NCBI GenBank assembly: GCA_000431075.1
Contig: HF986898.1
Span: forward strand, 8,521 to 30,789
Source: Firmicutes bacterium CAG:555
GTDB lineage: Bacteria > Bacillota > Clostridia > Oscillospirales > Oscillospiraceae
Direction of reading: 5' to 3'
DNA: 22,269 nucleotides
The position numbers and the translations under genes were made by a program. Under the pieces are notes generated by a model. That model was given only the letters and a program-made list of their open reading frames with translations, made no database searches and was not told the DNA's origin. Below are positions 1-6,112 of the stretch, piece by piece (positions within the stretch are counted from its first letter, which is position 1; each line of letters begins with the position of its first letter).

Positions 1-1204
1 CCGCGCCCGCGGGCGTGTGCCGCTCCGCCTCGGCCTGCCTTGCATTCGTGAGTATCTCGCCTGCGGGGGCGTCGGGCATCGGGAAGAGCGTTTTTATTAC
101 CTCCGCAAGCTTCTCTAAACCCTCACCGGTCTTGGAGCTTAGCTCCACAACGGGGAGCGTGGTCTCGGGAAGCACAGCTATTTTGCCGAGATCTGATTTC
201 GAAACGGCGACCACGGCGTGCGGCGCTTTTTCGGCGCAGCGGATTATCTCCTCGTCCTCGGCAGTCACCTCGCCGCTGCCGTCGATGACGGCGATGACAA
301 GCTCTGCGTTTTCCATCGCCTCGTGCGAGCGCATGACGCCCAGCCGCTCTATCTCATCGTCCGTTTCACGCAGACCGGCGGTGTCCGTAAGGCGCAGGAG
401 AACGCCGCCCAGCCGCAGCTTTTCTTCAATGGTGTCCCGTGTCGTACCCGGGATATTCGTGACGATGGCACGGTCATAGCCCAGAACGGCGTTTAGAAGT
501 GAGCTTTTTCCGGCGTTGGGTCTGCCGATTATGGCGGCGGGGATGCCGCCGTGCAAGAGCTTTCCGCCCGAGTAGCTGTCGGCAAGGCGCTTGAGCTCCG
601 CTATGGCGGCATGAAGCTCGGCTTTGTAAGCTACAAGCGTAAAATCTTCAATATCCTCGTCGGGATAGTCCAAAACGGCGTGGTAGTGCGAGCTAAGATC
701 GGTGAGAAAGTCGTAAATTTTATCTATCCTGCGCCCAATCGCACCGCCGAGCTGACCGGCAGCGTTTTTGGCGGCCTCGGCAGTCTCGGCATCGATGATA
801 TCCGCCACCGCCTCTGCGCTCGTAAGATCCATGCGCCCGTTCAAAAACGCACGCTTTGTAAATTCGCCCGGAAGTGCCTGCCTTGCACCAAGTGCAAAAA
901 CGGCATCGAGCGCCGCCCGCAAAACGGCAGGGGAGCCGTGGCATTGAATCTCGGCGGTGTTCTCGCCCGTATAGCTGTGCGGTGCACGGCTTATGGTGCA
1001 CAGGCAGATGTCAAGCGTTTGCCCGTCAAGGTCACAAAGCGACCCGAACACGAGCTTTCTGTCCTCGCTCTCGCTCATTTTTTTGCCCGAGCGGGGGATA
1101 AACAGCTTATCGACAATATTAATAGCCTTATCGCCGCTAAGGCGAAGTATGCCGATTGCAGAAACCTGCATACCCGTCGAAACGGCAGCGATCGTATCTG
1201 ACAT
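1..1204 (-). CDS. mnmE: tRNA modification GTPase MnmE (C-terminus beyond window)
   Basis: MnmE works with MnmG to install the (carboxymethyl)aminomethyl group on wobble uridine-34 of certain tRNAs, in the cytoplasm. The visible 401 residues hold the N-terminal folate-binding domain (start MSDTIAAVSTGMQVSAIGI), the helical domain, and a G domain with G1 GRPNAGKSS near residue 226, the GTTRD switch region, G3 DTAGL, a G4-position SKSD near 335, and G5-like SSKTGEGL. The C-terminal helices and the family CxGK motif lie outside the window. The start is the ATG at 1204, preceded by TAAGGAG. G4 is normally NKxD, so the first residue is changed here. The gene lies downstream of rex on the same strand, separated by a terminator. 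I saw no convincing promoter of its own in the 33 nt between that terminator and the gene. Identity is very secure. Confidence 0.96.
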   Translation of the reverse strand, partial: MSDTIAAVSTGMQVSAIGILRLSGDKAINIVDKLFIPRSGKKMSESEDRKLVFGSLCDLDGQTLDICLCTISRAPHSYTGENTAEIQCHGSPAVLRAALDAVFALGARQALPGEFTKRAFLNGRMDLTSAEAVADIIDAETAEAAKNAAGQLGGAIGRRIDKIYDFLTDLSSHYHAVLDYPDEDIEDFTLVAYKAELHAAIAELKRLADSYSGGKLLHGGIPAAIIGRPNAGKSSLLNAVLGYDRAIVTNIPGTTRDTIEEKLRLGGVLLRLTDTAGLRETDDEIERLGVMRSHEAMENAELVIAVIDGSGEVTAEDEEIIRCAEKAPHAVVAVSKSDLGKIAVLPETTLPVVELSSKTGEGLEKLAEVIKTLFPMPDAPAGEILTNARQAEAERHTPAGA

Positions 1205-1225
1205 GATTACTCCTTAATATACCTA

Positions 1226-1263
1226 TATAATAAAAGAAAGGTGGGCGTTATATGCCCACCTTT
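1226..1263 (-). terminator. rex intrinsic terminator
   Basis: Perfect 10-bp stem (1237-1246 with 1254-1263, arms AAAGGTGGGC/GCCCACCTTT) and a 7-nt loop. Read on the minus strand it is followed by a T-rich stretch (CTTTCTTTTATT). It sits just after the rex stop codon and before mnmE, so it should end or reduce rex transcription ahead of mnmE. Confidence 0.8.
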
Positions 1264-1273
1264 GTTAAGTTTT

Positions 1274-1942
1274 TTACTTATTCAGTCTTGCCGCACGGGC
1301 TGCCTTCTCGTCGATATCATCGGCAATGTAGTAGCTCAGCGAAAGCAGGCTGTCCGAGAAGTGGATGTTCTCAACGATGGTGCGGCTCTCGGGAGCGGTA
1401 AGCTCAACATTGGTGAAGTTCCATATGGCGTTAATGCCGTGCGTGGTGAGCATCTCGGTCGTCTTGACTGCGTGCTCCTTCGGGATACACAGGACGACGA
1501 CATCAACATGGTTTTCGTCCAGATAGTCGGGCAGGGTGGCCATATCAAGAACGGGAATACCCTCGACCTCAGTACCGATAAGCTCGGGCTTGATATCGAA
1601 GGCTGCCTTGAGGTCGAAGCCCCAGGTCTTGAACGAGAAGTTGCACATAAGTGCCTGACCTATATTACCGACGCCGATAAGAATGGCGGTGAAGCCTCTG
1701 TCCATACCGAGGATGGAGGCGATCTCCGCACGCAGTGCGGTGACCTTATAACCGTAGCCCTGTTGACCAAACTCGCCGAAGCAGCTGAAGTCCTGCCTGA
1801 TCTGCGATGGCGTCAATCCGAGCTGACGGCCAAGCTCACCGGAAGAGATGCGGCTCACGCCGGCTTCCGTCAGTTCGTCGAGCTTTCTCAGATAACGGGG
1901 CATACGGCGGATAACATTGTTCGAGACTTTGATTCGTTTCAC
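1274..1942 (-). CDS. rex: redox-sensing transcriptional repressor Rex
   Basis: Rex is a homodimeric repressor that senses the NADH/NAD+ ratio and controls fermentation and NADH-reoxidation genes in Gram-positive bacteria. The 222-residue protein has the expected length. Its winged-helix N-terminus contains RISSGELGRQLGLTPSQIRQ and the linker FGEFGQQGYGY. A Rossmann NAD(H) domain follows, with GVGNIG at about 90-95, and the C-terminal domain-swap helix closes the protein. The start is GTG at 1942, preceded by AAGGAGAG; KRIKVSNNVIRRMPRYLRKL fits the family N-terminus. It has its own strong promoter and is divergent from trmB. I found no clear TTGTTAA-N4-TTAACAA Rex operator in its leader, so autoregulation is not supported by sequence. 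Confidence 0.96.
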   Translation of the reverse strand: MKRIKVSNNVIRRMPRYLRKLDELTEAGVSRISSGELGRQLGLTPSQIRQDFSCFGEFGQQGYGYKVTALRAEIASILGMDRGFTAILIGVGNIGQALMCNFSFKTWGFDLKAAFDIKPELIGTEVEGIPVLDMATLPDYLDENHVDVVVLCIPKEHAVKTTEMLTTHGINAIWNFTNVELTAPESRTIVENIHFSDSLLSLSYYIADDIDEKAARAARLNK

Positions 1943-2007
1943 GGGTAGTATCTCTCCTTATATAAAATGCGGTGATTAGTATAAATGGTTAATCTTTTGA
2001 TTATGTA

Positions 2008-2036
2008 ATTATAGCATATGTATTTTGTCATTTCAA
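2008..2036 (-). promoter_or_regulatory. rex promoter
   Basis: On the minus strand TTGAAA (2036-2031), a 17-nt spacer and TATAAT (2013-2008), with TGC immediately before the -10 (extended -10). The predicted start near 2001 gives a leader of about 60 nt. This is the strongest promoter-like pair in the rex-trmB gap. Confidence 0.7.
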
Positions 2037-2107
2037 GGGGGTTTTTATCGAAAAAAGTGCGTCAAACTGCGTTAATATTTGCTGTTTGTATTAAAAAGAA
2101 TAAAACA

Positions 2108-2136
2108 TTGATGTTTTTTGCCGTTTGTGGTATTTT
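2108..2136 (+). promoter_or_regulatory. possible trmB promoter
   Basis: TTGATG, 17-nt spacer, TATTTT. The predicted start would fall almost on the ribosome site (about 2144-2149), giving a very short leader, so this is only a candidate. The whole 2037-2158 stretch is AT-rich and offers weaker alternatives, for example TTTGCT-N17-TAAAAC near 2078-2106. Confidence 0.3.
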
Positions 2137-2158
2137 CTTTTTAAAGGAGAACGGATCT

Positions 2159-2881
2159 ATGAGAATGAGAAAAAAACCGAACCTGATACCCCGCATGGAA
2201 AGGTGTGCGCAGGTGCAGATAAAAGATCCCAAGGCACTCAAGGGCATGTGGAGAGAAAGCTTTGCGGACTATAAAAAGCTGTGGCTCGAGCTCGGCTGCG
2301 GCAAGGGGCGCTTTACCGCCGGTACGGCGCAGGCTAACCCCGACAGCATGCTCATTGCAGTCGAAAAGGTGCCCGATGCGATGGTCACCGCTATGGAAAG
2401 AGTATGTGACGCAGGGATAGAAAATATCCGCTTTATCGATATGGACGCACTGGAGCTCGGCGAGGTTTTCGATAATGCCGAGGTCGGGCGCATTTTCATA
2501 AACTTCTGCGACCCGTGGCCGAAAAGCCGTGACGCAAAGCACAGGCTCACGGCGCCCGGGTTCCTGCGAAGCTATGCAGATCTTCTGCCCATGGGCGGCG
2601 AGATACATTTTAAGACCGACAACCGCCCGCTGTTCGATTGGTCCGTTGAGCAGCTCACCGCCGAGGGCTGGGAGCTCAGGGAGCTGACCAACGACCTGCA
2701 CGCAAACGGCGTTTCGGGCATCATGACCGATTACGAGGCGAAGTTCCATGCGCAGGGCGTGAACATAAACAGGCTCGTTGCCGTTAAGACCGAGAGCACC
2801 AAGACAACGGCCTCGGGTGAGGTGCCGAGACTGCGTGACGCTGCGCTCAGCGACGCAAGGGGAAAGGCGGAGGACAAATGA
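2159..2881 (+). CDS. trmB: tRNA (guanine-N7-)-methyltransferase TrmB
   Basis: TrmB methylates N7 of G46 in the variable loop of many tRNAs using S-adenosylmethionine. The 240-residue product shows the SAM site LELGCGKG at 43-50, the family block NFCDPWPKSRDAKHRL at about 115-130 (the Asp-Pro-Trp-Pro-Lys signature), HFKTDN, and the C-terminal MTDYEAKF. I chose the ATG at 2159 because AAAGGAGA lies at the right distance and the N-terminus MRMRKKP matches the family. The frame is open further upstream to 2018, but that part is AT-rich and not family-like. A roughly 30-residue polar tail after the conserved core is extra. The stop overlaps the exoA start (ATGA), so translation is probably coupled. 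Confidence 0.95.
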   Translation: MRMRKKPNLIPRMERCAQVQIKDPKALKGMWRESFADYKKLWLELGCGKGRFTAGTAQANPDSMLIAVEKVPDAMVTAMERVCDAGIENIRFIDMDALELGEVFDNAEVGRIFINFCDPWPKSRDAKHRLTAPGFLRSYADLLPMGGEIHFKTDNRPLFDWSVEQLTAEGWELRELTNDLHANGVSGIMTDYEAKFHAQGVNINRLVAVKTESTKTTASGEVPRLRDAALSDARGKAEDK

Positions 2882-3633
2882 GATTTATAAGCTGGAATGT
2901 AAACGGCCTGCGAGCCGTCGTCAAAAAGGGCTTTGAGGATATATTCTGGTCACTGGATGCCGATTTCGTCTGCCTTCAGGAGACGAAGCTTCAGGAAGGG
3001 CAGATAAATCTCGACCTGCCCGGATACGAGAGCTACTGGTGCTATGCCGAGAAAAAGGGCTACTCCGGCACGGCGATATTCACCCGCCGCACGCCCCTGT
3101 CCGTGAGCTACAATCTCGGCATCCCCGAGCACGACAGCGAGGGCAGAGTGATAACGCTCGAGTATGAGGATTTTTACCTCGTCTGCGTCTACACCCCCAA
3201 CTCGCAGGACGGCCTGCGCCGCCTTGACTACCGCATGAGCTGGGAGGATGACTTCCGTGACTACCTGTGCGAGCTTGATAAGTCAAAGCCCGTCATAGTC
3301 TGCGGCGACATGAATGTCGCCCATGAGGAGATCGATCTTAAAAATCCGGCGACGAATCACTTCAATCCCGGGTTCTCCGACGAGGAGAGAGAAAAGTTCA
3401 CGGAGCTTTTGGATGCCGGATTTATCGACACCTTCCGCAGCCTGTACCCCGACCGTACCGACGCATACTCGTGGTGGAGCTACCGTGCCGCCGCAAGGCA
3501 GCGGAATGTCGGCTGGCGCATAGACTATTTTGTCGTGTCCGAGCGCCTGCGAGGCAATATCAAGGACGCATACATCCTGCCCGAGGTCATGGGCTCGGAT
3601 CACTGTCCGGTGGGGCTGGATATGCTATGGTGA
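2878..3633 (+). CDS. exoA: exodeoxyribonuclease III (ExoA/Xth family)
   Basis: This AP endonuclease and 3'-5' exonuclease of base-excision repair has 251 residues, the usual length. Visible motifs are SWNVNGLRA at 5-13 (metal-site Asn7), LQETK at 33-37 (catalytic Glu35), VYTPNS, the GDMN block (catalytic Asp/Asn), RIDYFVVS, and C-terminal GSDHCPV with the catalytic Asp-His pair. All key residues of the exonuclease/endonuclease/phosphatase fold are present. It overlaps trmB by 4 nt and dusB by 7 nt, so the three form one tightly packed operon. I see no functional link beyond co-transcription of housekeeping nucleic-acid genes. Confidence 0.95.
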   Translation: MRFISWNVNGLRAVVKKGFEDIFWSLDADFVCLQETKLQEGQINLDLPGYESYWCYAEKKGYSGTAIFTRRTPLSVSYNLGIPEHDSEGRVITLEYEDFYLVCVYTPNSQDGLRRLDYRMSWEDDFRDYLCELDKSKPVIVCGDMNVAHEEIDLKNPATNHFNPGFSDEEREKFTELLDAGFIDTFRSLYPDRTDAYSWWSYRAAARQRNVGWRIDYFVVSERLRGNIKDAYILPEVMGSDHCPVGLDMLW

Positions 3634-4598
3634 AGATAGGTAATGTCGAAATAAACGGGCGCCTGACCCTCGCACCGATGGCGGGAGTGAGCGATTTTGC
3701 GTTCAGAGCCATATGCGCCGAGATGGGCGCTGCGCTCACCACGACCGAGATGGTCAGCGCAAAGGCGCTGGTTTACGGCGATGCAAAGACAAAGTCGCTT
3801 CTGTATAATCCCGAGGTCTGCCACCCCTTTGCGGCGCAGATATTCGGCCACGAGCCGGAGGCCATGGCGGAGGCGGCGCAGCTTGCGATCGAATACTCCG
3901 GTGCGGAGATACTGGATATCAACATGGGCTGCCCCGTCGGTAAGATCGTCAAAAGCGGCGACGGTTCGGCGCTTATGCGAACGCCGGAGCTTGCCGGTGA
4001 GATAATCGAAAGCGTTGTCAAGGCCGTGTCCGTTCCGGTGACGGTCAAGTTCCGCAAGGGCTTTGACGGCGGCAATGTAAACGCCGTCGAGTTTGCCAAA
4101 ATTGCCGAGCAGGCGGGCGCAGCAGCCATCGCAGTGCACGGCAGGACACGGGCGCAGATGTATGCAGGGCGAGCCGATTGGGACATCATCCGTGATGTGA
4201 AGCGCTCGGTGTCCATTCCCGTGACCGCAAACGGCGACATTTTCTCCGCCGAGGACGCAGAGCACATCCTGCGCTACACCGGCTGCGACCTTGCCATGGT
4301 CGGCAGGGGAAGCTTCGGCAACCCGTGGATATTCCCGCAGGCGAATGCGCTGCTTTCAGGCGAGGCCGTGCCGCCGCTGCCGCCGCTTTGTGACCGCATC
4401 GACCTTGCTGTACGGCAGACGGAAATGTACGCCGGGCAAAACGGCGAGCGGCTTGCGTGCCTTGAGGCACGGCACCAGATACCGTGGTATCTCAAGGGCG
4501 TTGCCAACGCCGGATACTACAAGCAGCAGCTTGTGAAGGTCGAGACGCTCGAGGAGCTGCACAGGATAGCAAAGGGCATAAAAAGAGACCTCGTTTGA
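3627..4598 (+). CDS. dusB: tRNA-dihydrouridine synthase (DusB-like)
   Basis: This FMN-dependent enzyme reduces uridine to dihydrouridine in the tRNA D-loop using NADPH. The 323-residue TIM-barrel protein shows LAPMAGVSDFAFR at about 15-27 (FMN site), DINMGCPVGKIVKSGDGSAL with catalytic Cys near 102, VKFRKGF, VHGRTRAQMYAGRADW, and the phosphate-binding ANGDIFSAEDA and MVGRGSFGNPWIF. The start at 3627 (MVKIGNVEINGRLTLAP) is chosen because homology begins here; the open frame extends back inside exoA in a non-family sequence. It overlaps the exoA 3' end by 7 nt. The set with trmB, and mnmE nearby, gives a cluster rich in tRNA modification. Assignment to DusB rather than another Dus class is by overall similarity. 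Confidence 0.93.
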   Translation: MVKIGNVEINGRLTLAPMAGVSDFAFRAICAEMGAALTTTEMVSAKALVYGDAKTKSLLYNPEVCHPFAAQIFGHEPEAMAEAAQLAIEYSGAEILDINMGCPVGKIVKSGDGSALMRTPELAGEIIESVVKAVSVPVTVKFRKGFDGGNVNAVEFAKIAEQAGAAAIAVHGRTRAQMYAGRADWDIIRDVKRSVSIPVTANGDIFSAEDAEHILRYTGCDLAMVGRGSFGNPWIFPQANALLSGEAVPPLPPLCDRIDLAVRQTEMYAGQNGERLACLEARHQIPWYLKGVANAGYYKQQLVKVETLEELHRIAKGIKRDLV

Positions 4599-4639
4599 CA
4601 AAATCGACCGTTTTTTGTACACAAAAACGAGTGTAACTA

Positions 4640-4668
4640 TTGCTTAAACTCCAAACTTGGCATATAAT
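4640..4668 (+). promoter_or_regulatory. promoter of the zinc-ribbon gene
   Basis: TTGCTT, a 17-nt spacer and a perfect TATAAT (4663-4668). The predicted start near 4675 leaves a leader of about 65 nt before the ATG at 4741. It separates this gene from the dusB operon. Confidence 0.7.
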
Positions 4669-4740
4669 CTATTGTACTTAAGCCGGCGGAAGCCGAGCTT
4701 AGCAAGGCGAACAAAATAGAGGAAAGAGGAGGAACCCGAT

Positions 4741-4977
4741 ATGAAATGCCCCCGCTGCGGACATGAAATGACCCTCGATACCCACCGCAAGTATGCGCTC
4801 AACATGTGCTACGAGTGCGGCTACATCGAAGGCAGACTGGAAGAAGGCCCTGGCACCGGCGCAAGCAACTACGCACGCCTGAGAGCCATGAATTTTAATG
4901 AGGCCGTTGCATTCATTTCCGGCGGTCTTGAAATCGACGAAGCAAAGGTCGCCGATTGGCTTGACAACAAGGAATGA
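4741..4977 (+). CDS. small zinc-ribbon protein, function unknown
   Basis: The 78-residue protein starts at an ATG preceded by AGAGGAGGAA, an excellent ribosome site, and has its own promoter. Two CxxC knuckles, CPRCG at 3-7 and CYECG at 23-27, are spaced as in a single zinc ribbon. The second half (from about MNFNEAVAFISGG to VADWLDNKE) is acidic and predicted helical, with no membrane segment or signal peptide. I do not recognise a named family. The fold suggests nucleic-acid or protein binding, which is inference. It is followed at once by the palindromic element at 4981-5130 and then a strong terminator, so the transcript is probably monocistronic with a highly structured 3' end. Confidence 0.8.
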   Translation: MKCPRCGHEMTLDTHRKYALNMCYECGYIEGRLEEGPGTGASNYARLRAMNFNEAVAFISGGLEIDEAKVADWLDNKE

Positions 4978-4980
4978 TTT

Positions 4981-5130
4981 AAGTTGACGGGAGTCGAACT
5001 CCTATCGTCTGTCAGTGTGCCCTTTCGGCGCTTTTCGCCTTTTTTGTCTTGGTGGGTTACGACACACCTTTACCAAAGAAAGCCGGAAATCGGCCCGTCA
5101 AAACCGATAGTGTTCGACTCCCGTCAACTT
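4981..5130. repeat. 150-nt palindromic element (long inverted repeat)
   Basis: Bases 4981-4999 and 5112-5130 form a perfect 19-bp inverted repeat (AAGTTGACGGGAGTCGAAC). After a small internal loop it continues with CTATCG/CGATAG (5002-5007 with 5105-5110), so about 25 bp pair. Just outside, TGAT (4975-4978, containing the upstream stop codon) faces ATCA beginning at 5131, extending the symmetry around a 2-nt insertion. Smaller hairpins lie inside: GGCG-CTTTT-CGCC near 5028-5040 and GCCG-GAAAT-CGGC near 5083-5096. There is no credible ORF. It could be a MITE-like mobile repeat or a structured 3' UTR or small RNA; the sequence alone does not decide. Confidence 0.75.
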
Positions 5131-5133
5131 ATC

Positions 5134-5173
5134 AAAAATACCCGCTGTGTGAAACGCACAGCGGGTATTTTTT
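5134..5173. terminator. strong bidirectional terminator
   Basis: Stem AAAAATACCCGCTGTG (5134-5149) pairs with CACAGCGGGTATTTTT (5157-5172) around loop TGAAACG. A-run before and T-run after make it work in both directions: it ends the zinc-ribbon/palindrome transcript on the plus strand and the nucleotidyltransferase operon on the minus strand, whose stop codon is at 5179-5181. Confidence 0.9.
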
Positions 5174-5178
5174 GTATC

Positions 5179-6093
5179 TTAGTTGTTCCAAAGCGTCGGG
5201 GGATAGGTGCCGTTTTCGTGCAGCCGGGTCAGCGCCTCGACCGCACCGGGCTTGTCCTCAATATAGGTAAGACCGAACCAGCGGTCACGGGTGCTGAGGA
5301 CTGAGATACTTATCTCGCTTCCTGCTGTCAGATCGTCCATCATGACCGGCAGCAGACACTCGGTCTTCAAATCGTCCTCCGGCAGGGCGGCAAGGAAGTC
5401 GGCAAAATACTTTTCCATAACGGGGAGGATATCCTGGTGGTAGCCCCAAAGGTTCATGGAAACGAGCGTATCCGGCGCAAGCACTGGGCCGTCCTCGGTC
5501 TCGGAGGTGTCCCTTATCGTGCCGTCTGGCATGAGCTTTATCTTATATGTCTCCTTGACTTTTTTAAGGATATTGTTTTCGGCGATGCACACGCCTCTTG
5601 TGACCGTGCCGAACTCGCTCACGGTGTTTTTAAGACGGTAGGCGACCATGGTGGCCTCCTGCGCACCGTGCAGCTTATCAAGCTCGGCGATTATCGTTTC
5701 AAATGCTTCCGTGCCGTAGTAGTCGTCGGCGTTTATGACCGCAAACGGAGTCTTGATAAACTCCTTTGCGCACAAAACGGCGTGCACCGTGCCGAAGGGC
5801 TTGGCTCGATGCGAAAACTCGGGTCTTGCCTCGGTGAAGCGGTCGGGGGTCTGAAGAGCGTAGTCGATCTTTATGCCGGTGCTGCGCTCGATGCGGTTGC
5901 CGAACAAAGTCTTGACATCGTCAAGTATCTCGGGCTTGACTATCAAAACAAGCTTATTGAAGCCGGCCGCCAGTGCGTCATAAATGGCGTACTCCATGAG
6001 TATCTCGCCGTCGGGGCCGAGGCGCTCTATCTGCTTGACACCGCCGTAGCGTGAGCCGAGTCCGGCTGCCATCACGACTAAAGTTTTATCCAT
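5179..6093 (-). CDS. sugar-phosphate-type nucleotidyltransferase
   Basis: The 304-residue protein belongs to the NTP-transferase superfamily that joins sugar or alcohol phosphates to nucleotides. It shows the N-terminal pyrophosphorylase signature MAAGLGSRYGGVKQ at about 8-21, and NADDYYG at 121-127 with the metal-binding Asp. The AKPFGTVHAV block near 97 corresponds to the G-T/S-A base-binding region. It differs from GalU (which has AAGLGTRFLPATK) and from RmlA, so the substrate is not assigned. The start ATG at 6093 follows GGAGAAA. It lies 19 nt after the hydrolase gene, so the two are very likely co-transcribed. Superfamily is certain; precise reaction is unknown. Confidence 0.88.
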   Translation of the reverse strand: MDKTLVVMAAGLGSRYGGVKQIERLGPDGEILMEYAIYDALAAGFNKLVLIVKPEILDDVKTLFGNRIERSTGIKIDYALQTPDRFTEARPEFSHRAKPFGTVHAVLCAKEFIKTPFAVINADDYYGTEAFETIIAELDKLHGAQEATMVAYRLKNTVSEFGTVTRGVCIAENNILKKVKETYKIKLMPDGTIRDTSETEDGPVLAPDTLVSMNLWGYHQDILPVMEKYFADFLAALPEDDLKTECLLPVMMDDLTAGSEISISVLSTRDRWFGLTYIEDKPGAVEALTRLHENGTYPPTLWNN

Positions 6094-6112
6094 AAATTTT
6101 TTCTCCGATCTG

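Noticed and set aside
1260..1280. Rex operator (TTGTTAA-N4-TTAACAA) at the TTGTTAAG near the end of rex.
   Set aside because: Only the left half matches; the right half reads TTTACTT, and the place is at the 3' end of the gene, not at a promoter.
1241..1948. Plus-strand open frame of about 235 codons antisense to rex.
   Set aside because: Rex is unmistakable on the other strand and has its promoter and ribosome site; the antisense frame shows no motif.
2018..2158. Forty-seven-codon N-terminal extension of TrmB.
   Set aside because: It is AT-rich, unlike the family, and the ATG at 2159 has a good ribosome site and family N-terminus MRMRKKP.
4605..4632. Terminator for the trmB-exoA-dusB operon (CGTTTTT...AAAAACG).
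   Set aside because: The stem is almost all A-T with a single GC-containing end and no following T-run, so it would be too weak; no better terminator was found before the next promoter.
4981..5130. tRNA or tRNA-fragment in the palindrome (TTCGACTC resembles a T-loop and the outer arms resemble an acceptor stem).
   Set aside because: No anticodon arm, D-arm or correct spacing can be formed, and the arms pair continuously for 19 bp, far beyond a 7-bp acceptor.
4984..5304. Plus-strand open frame of about 106 codons across the palindrome and terminator.
   Set aside because: It runs through an inverted repeat, a terminator and the antisense of the nucleotidyltransferase, with no ribosome site or recognisable motif.
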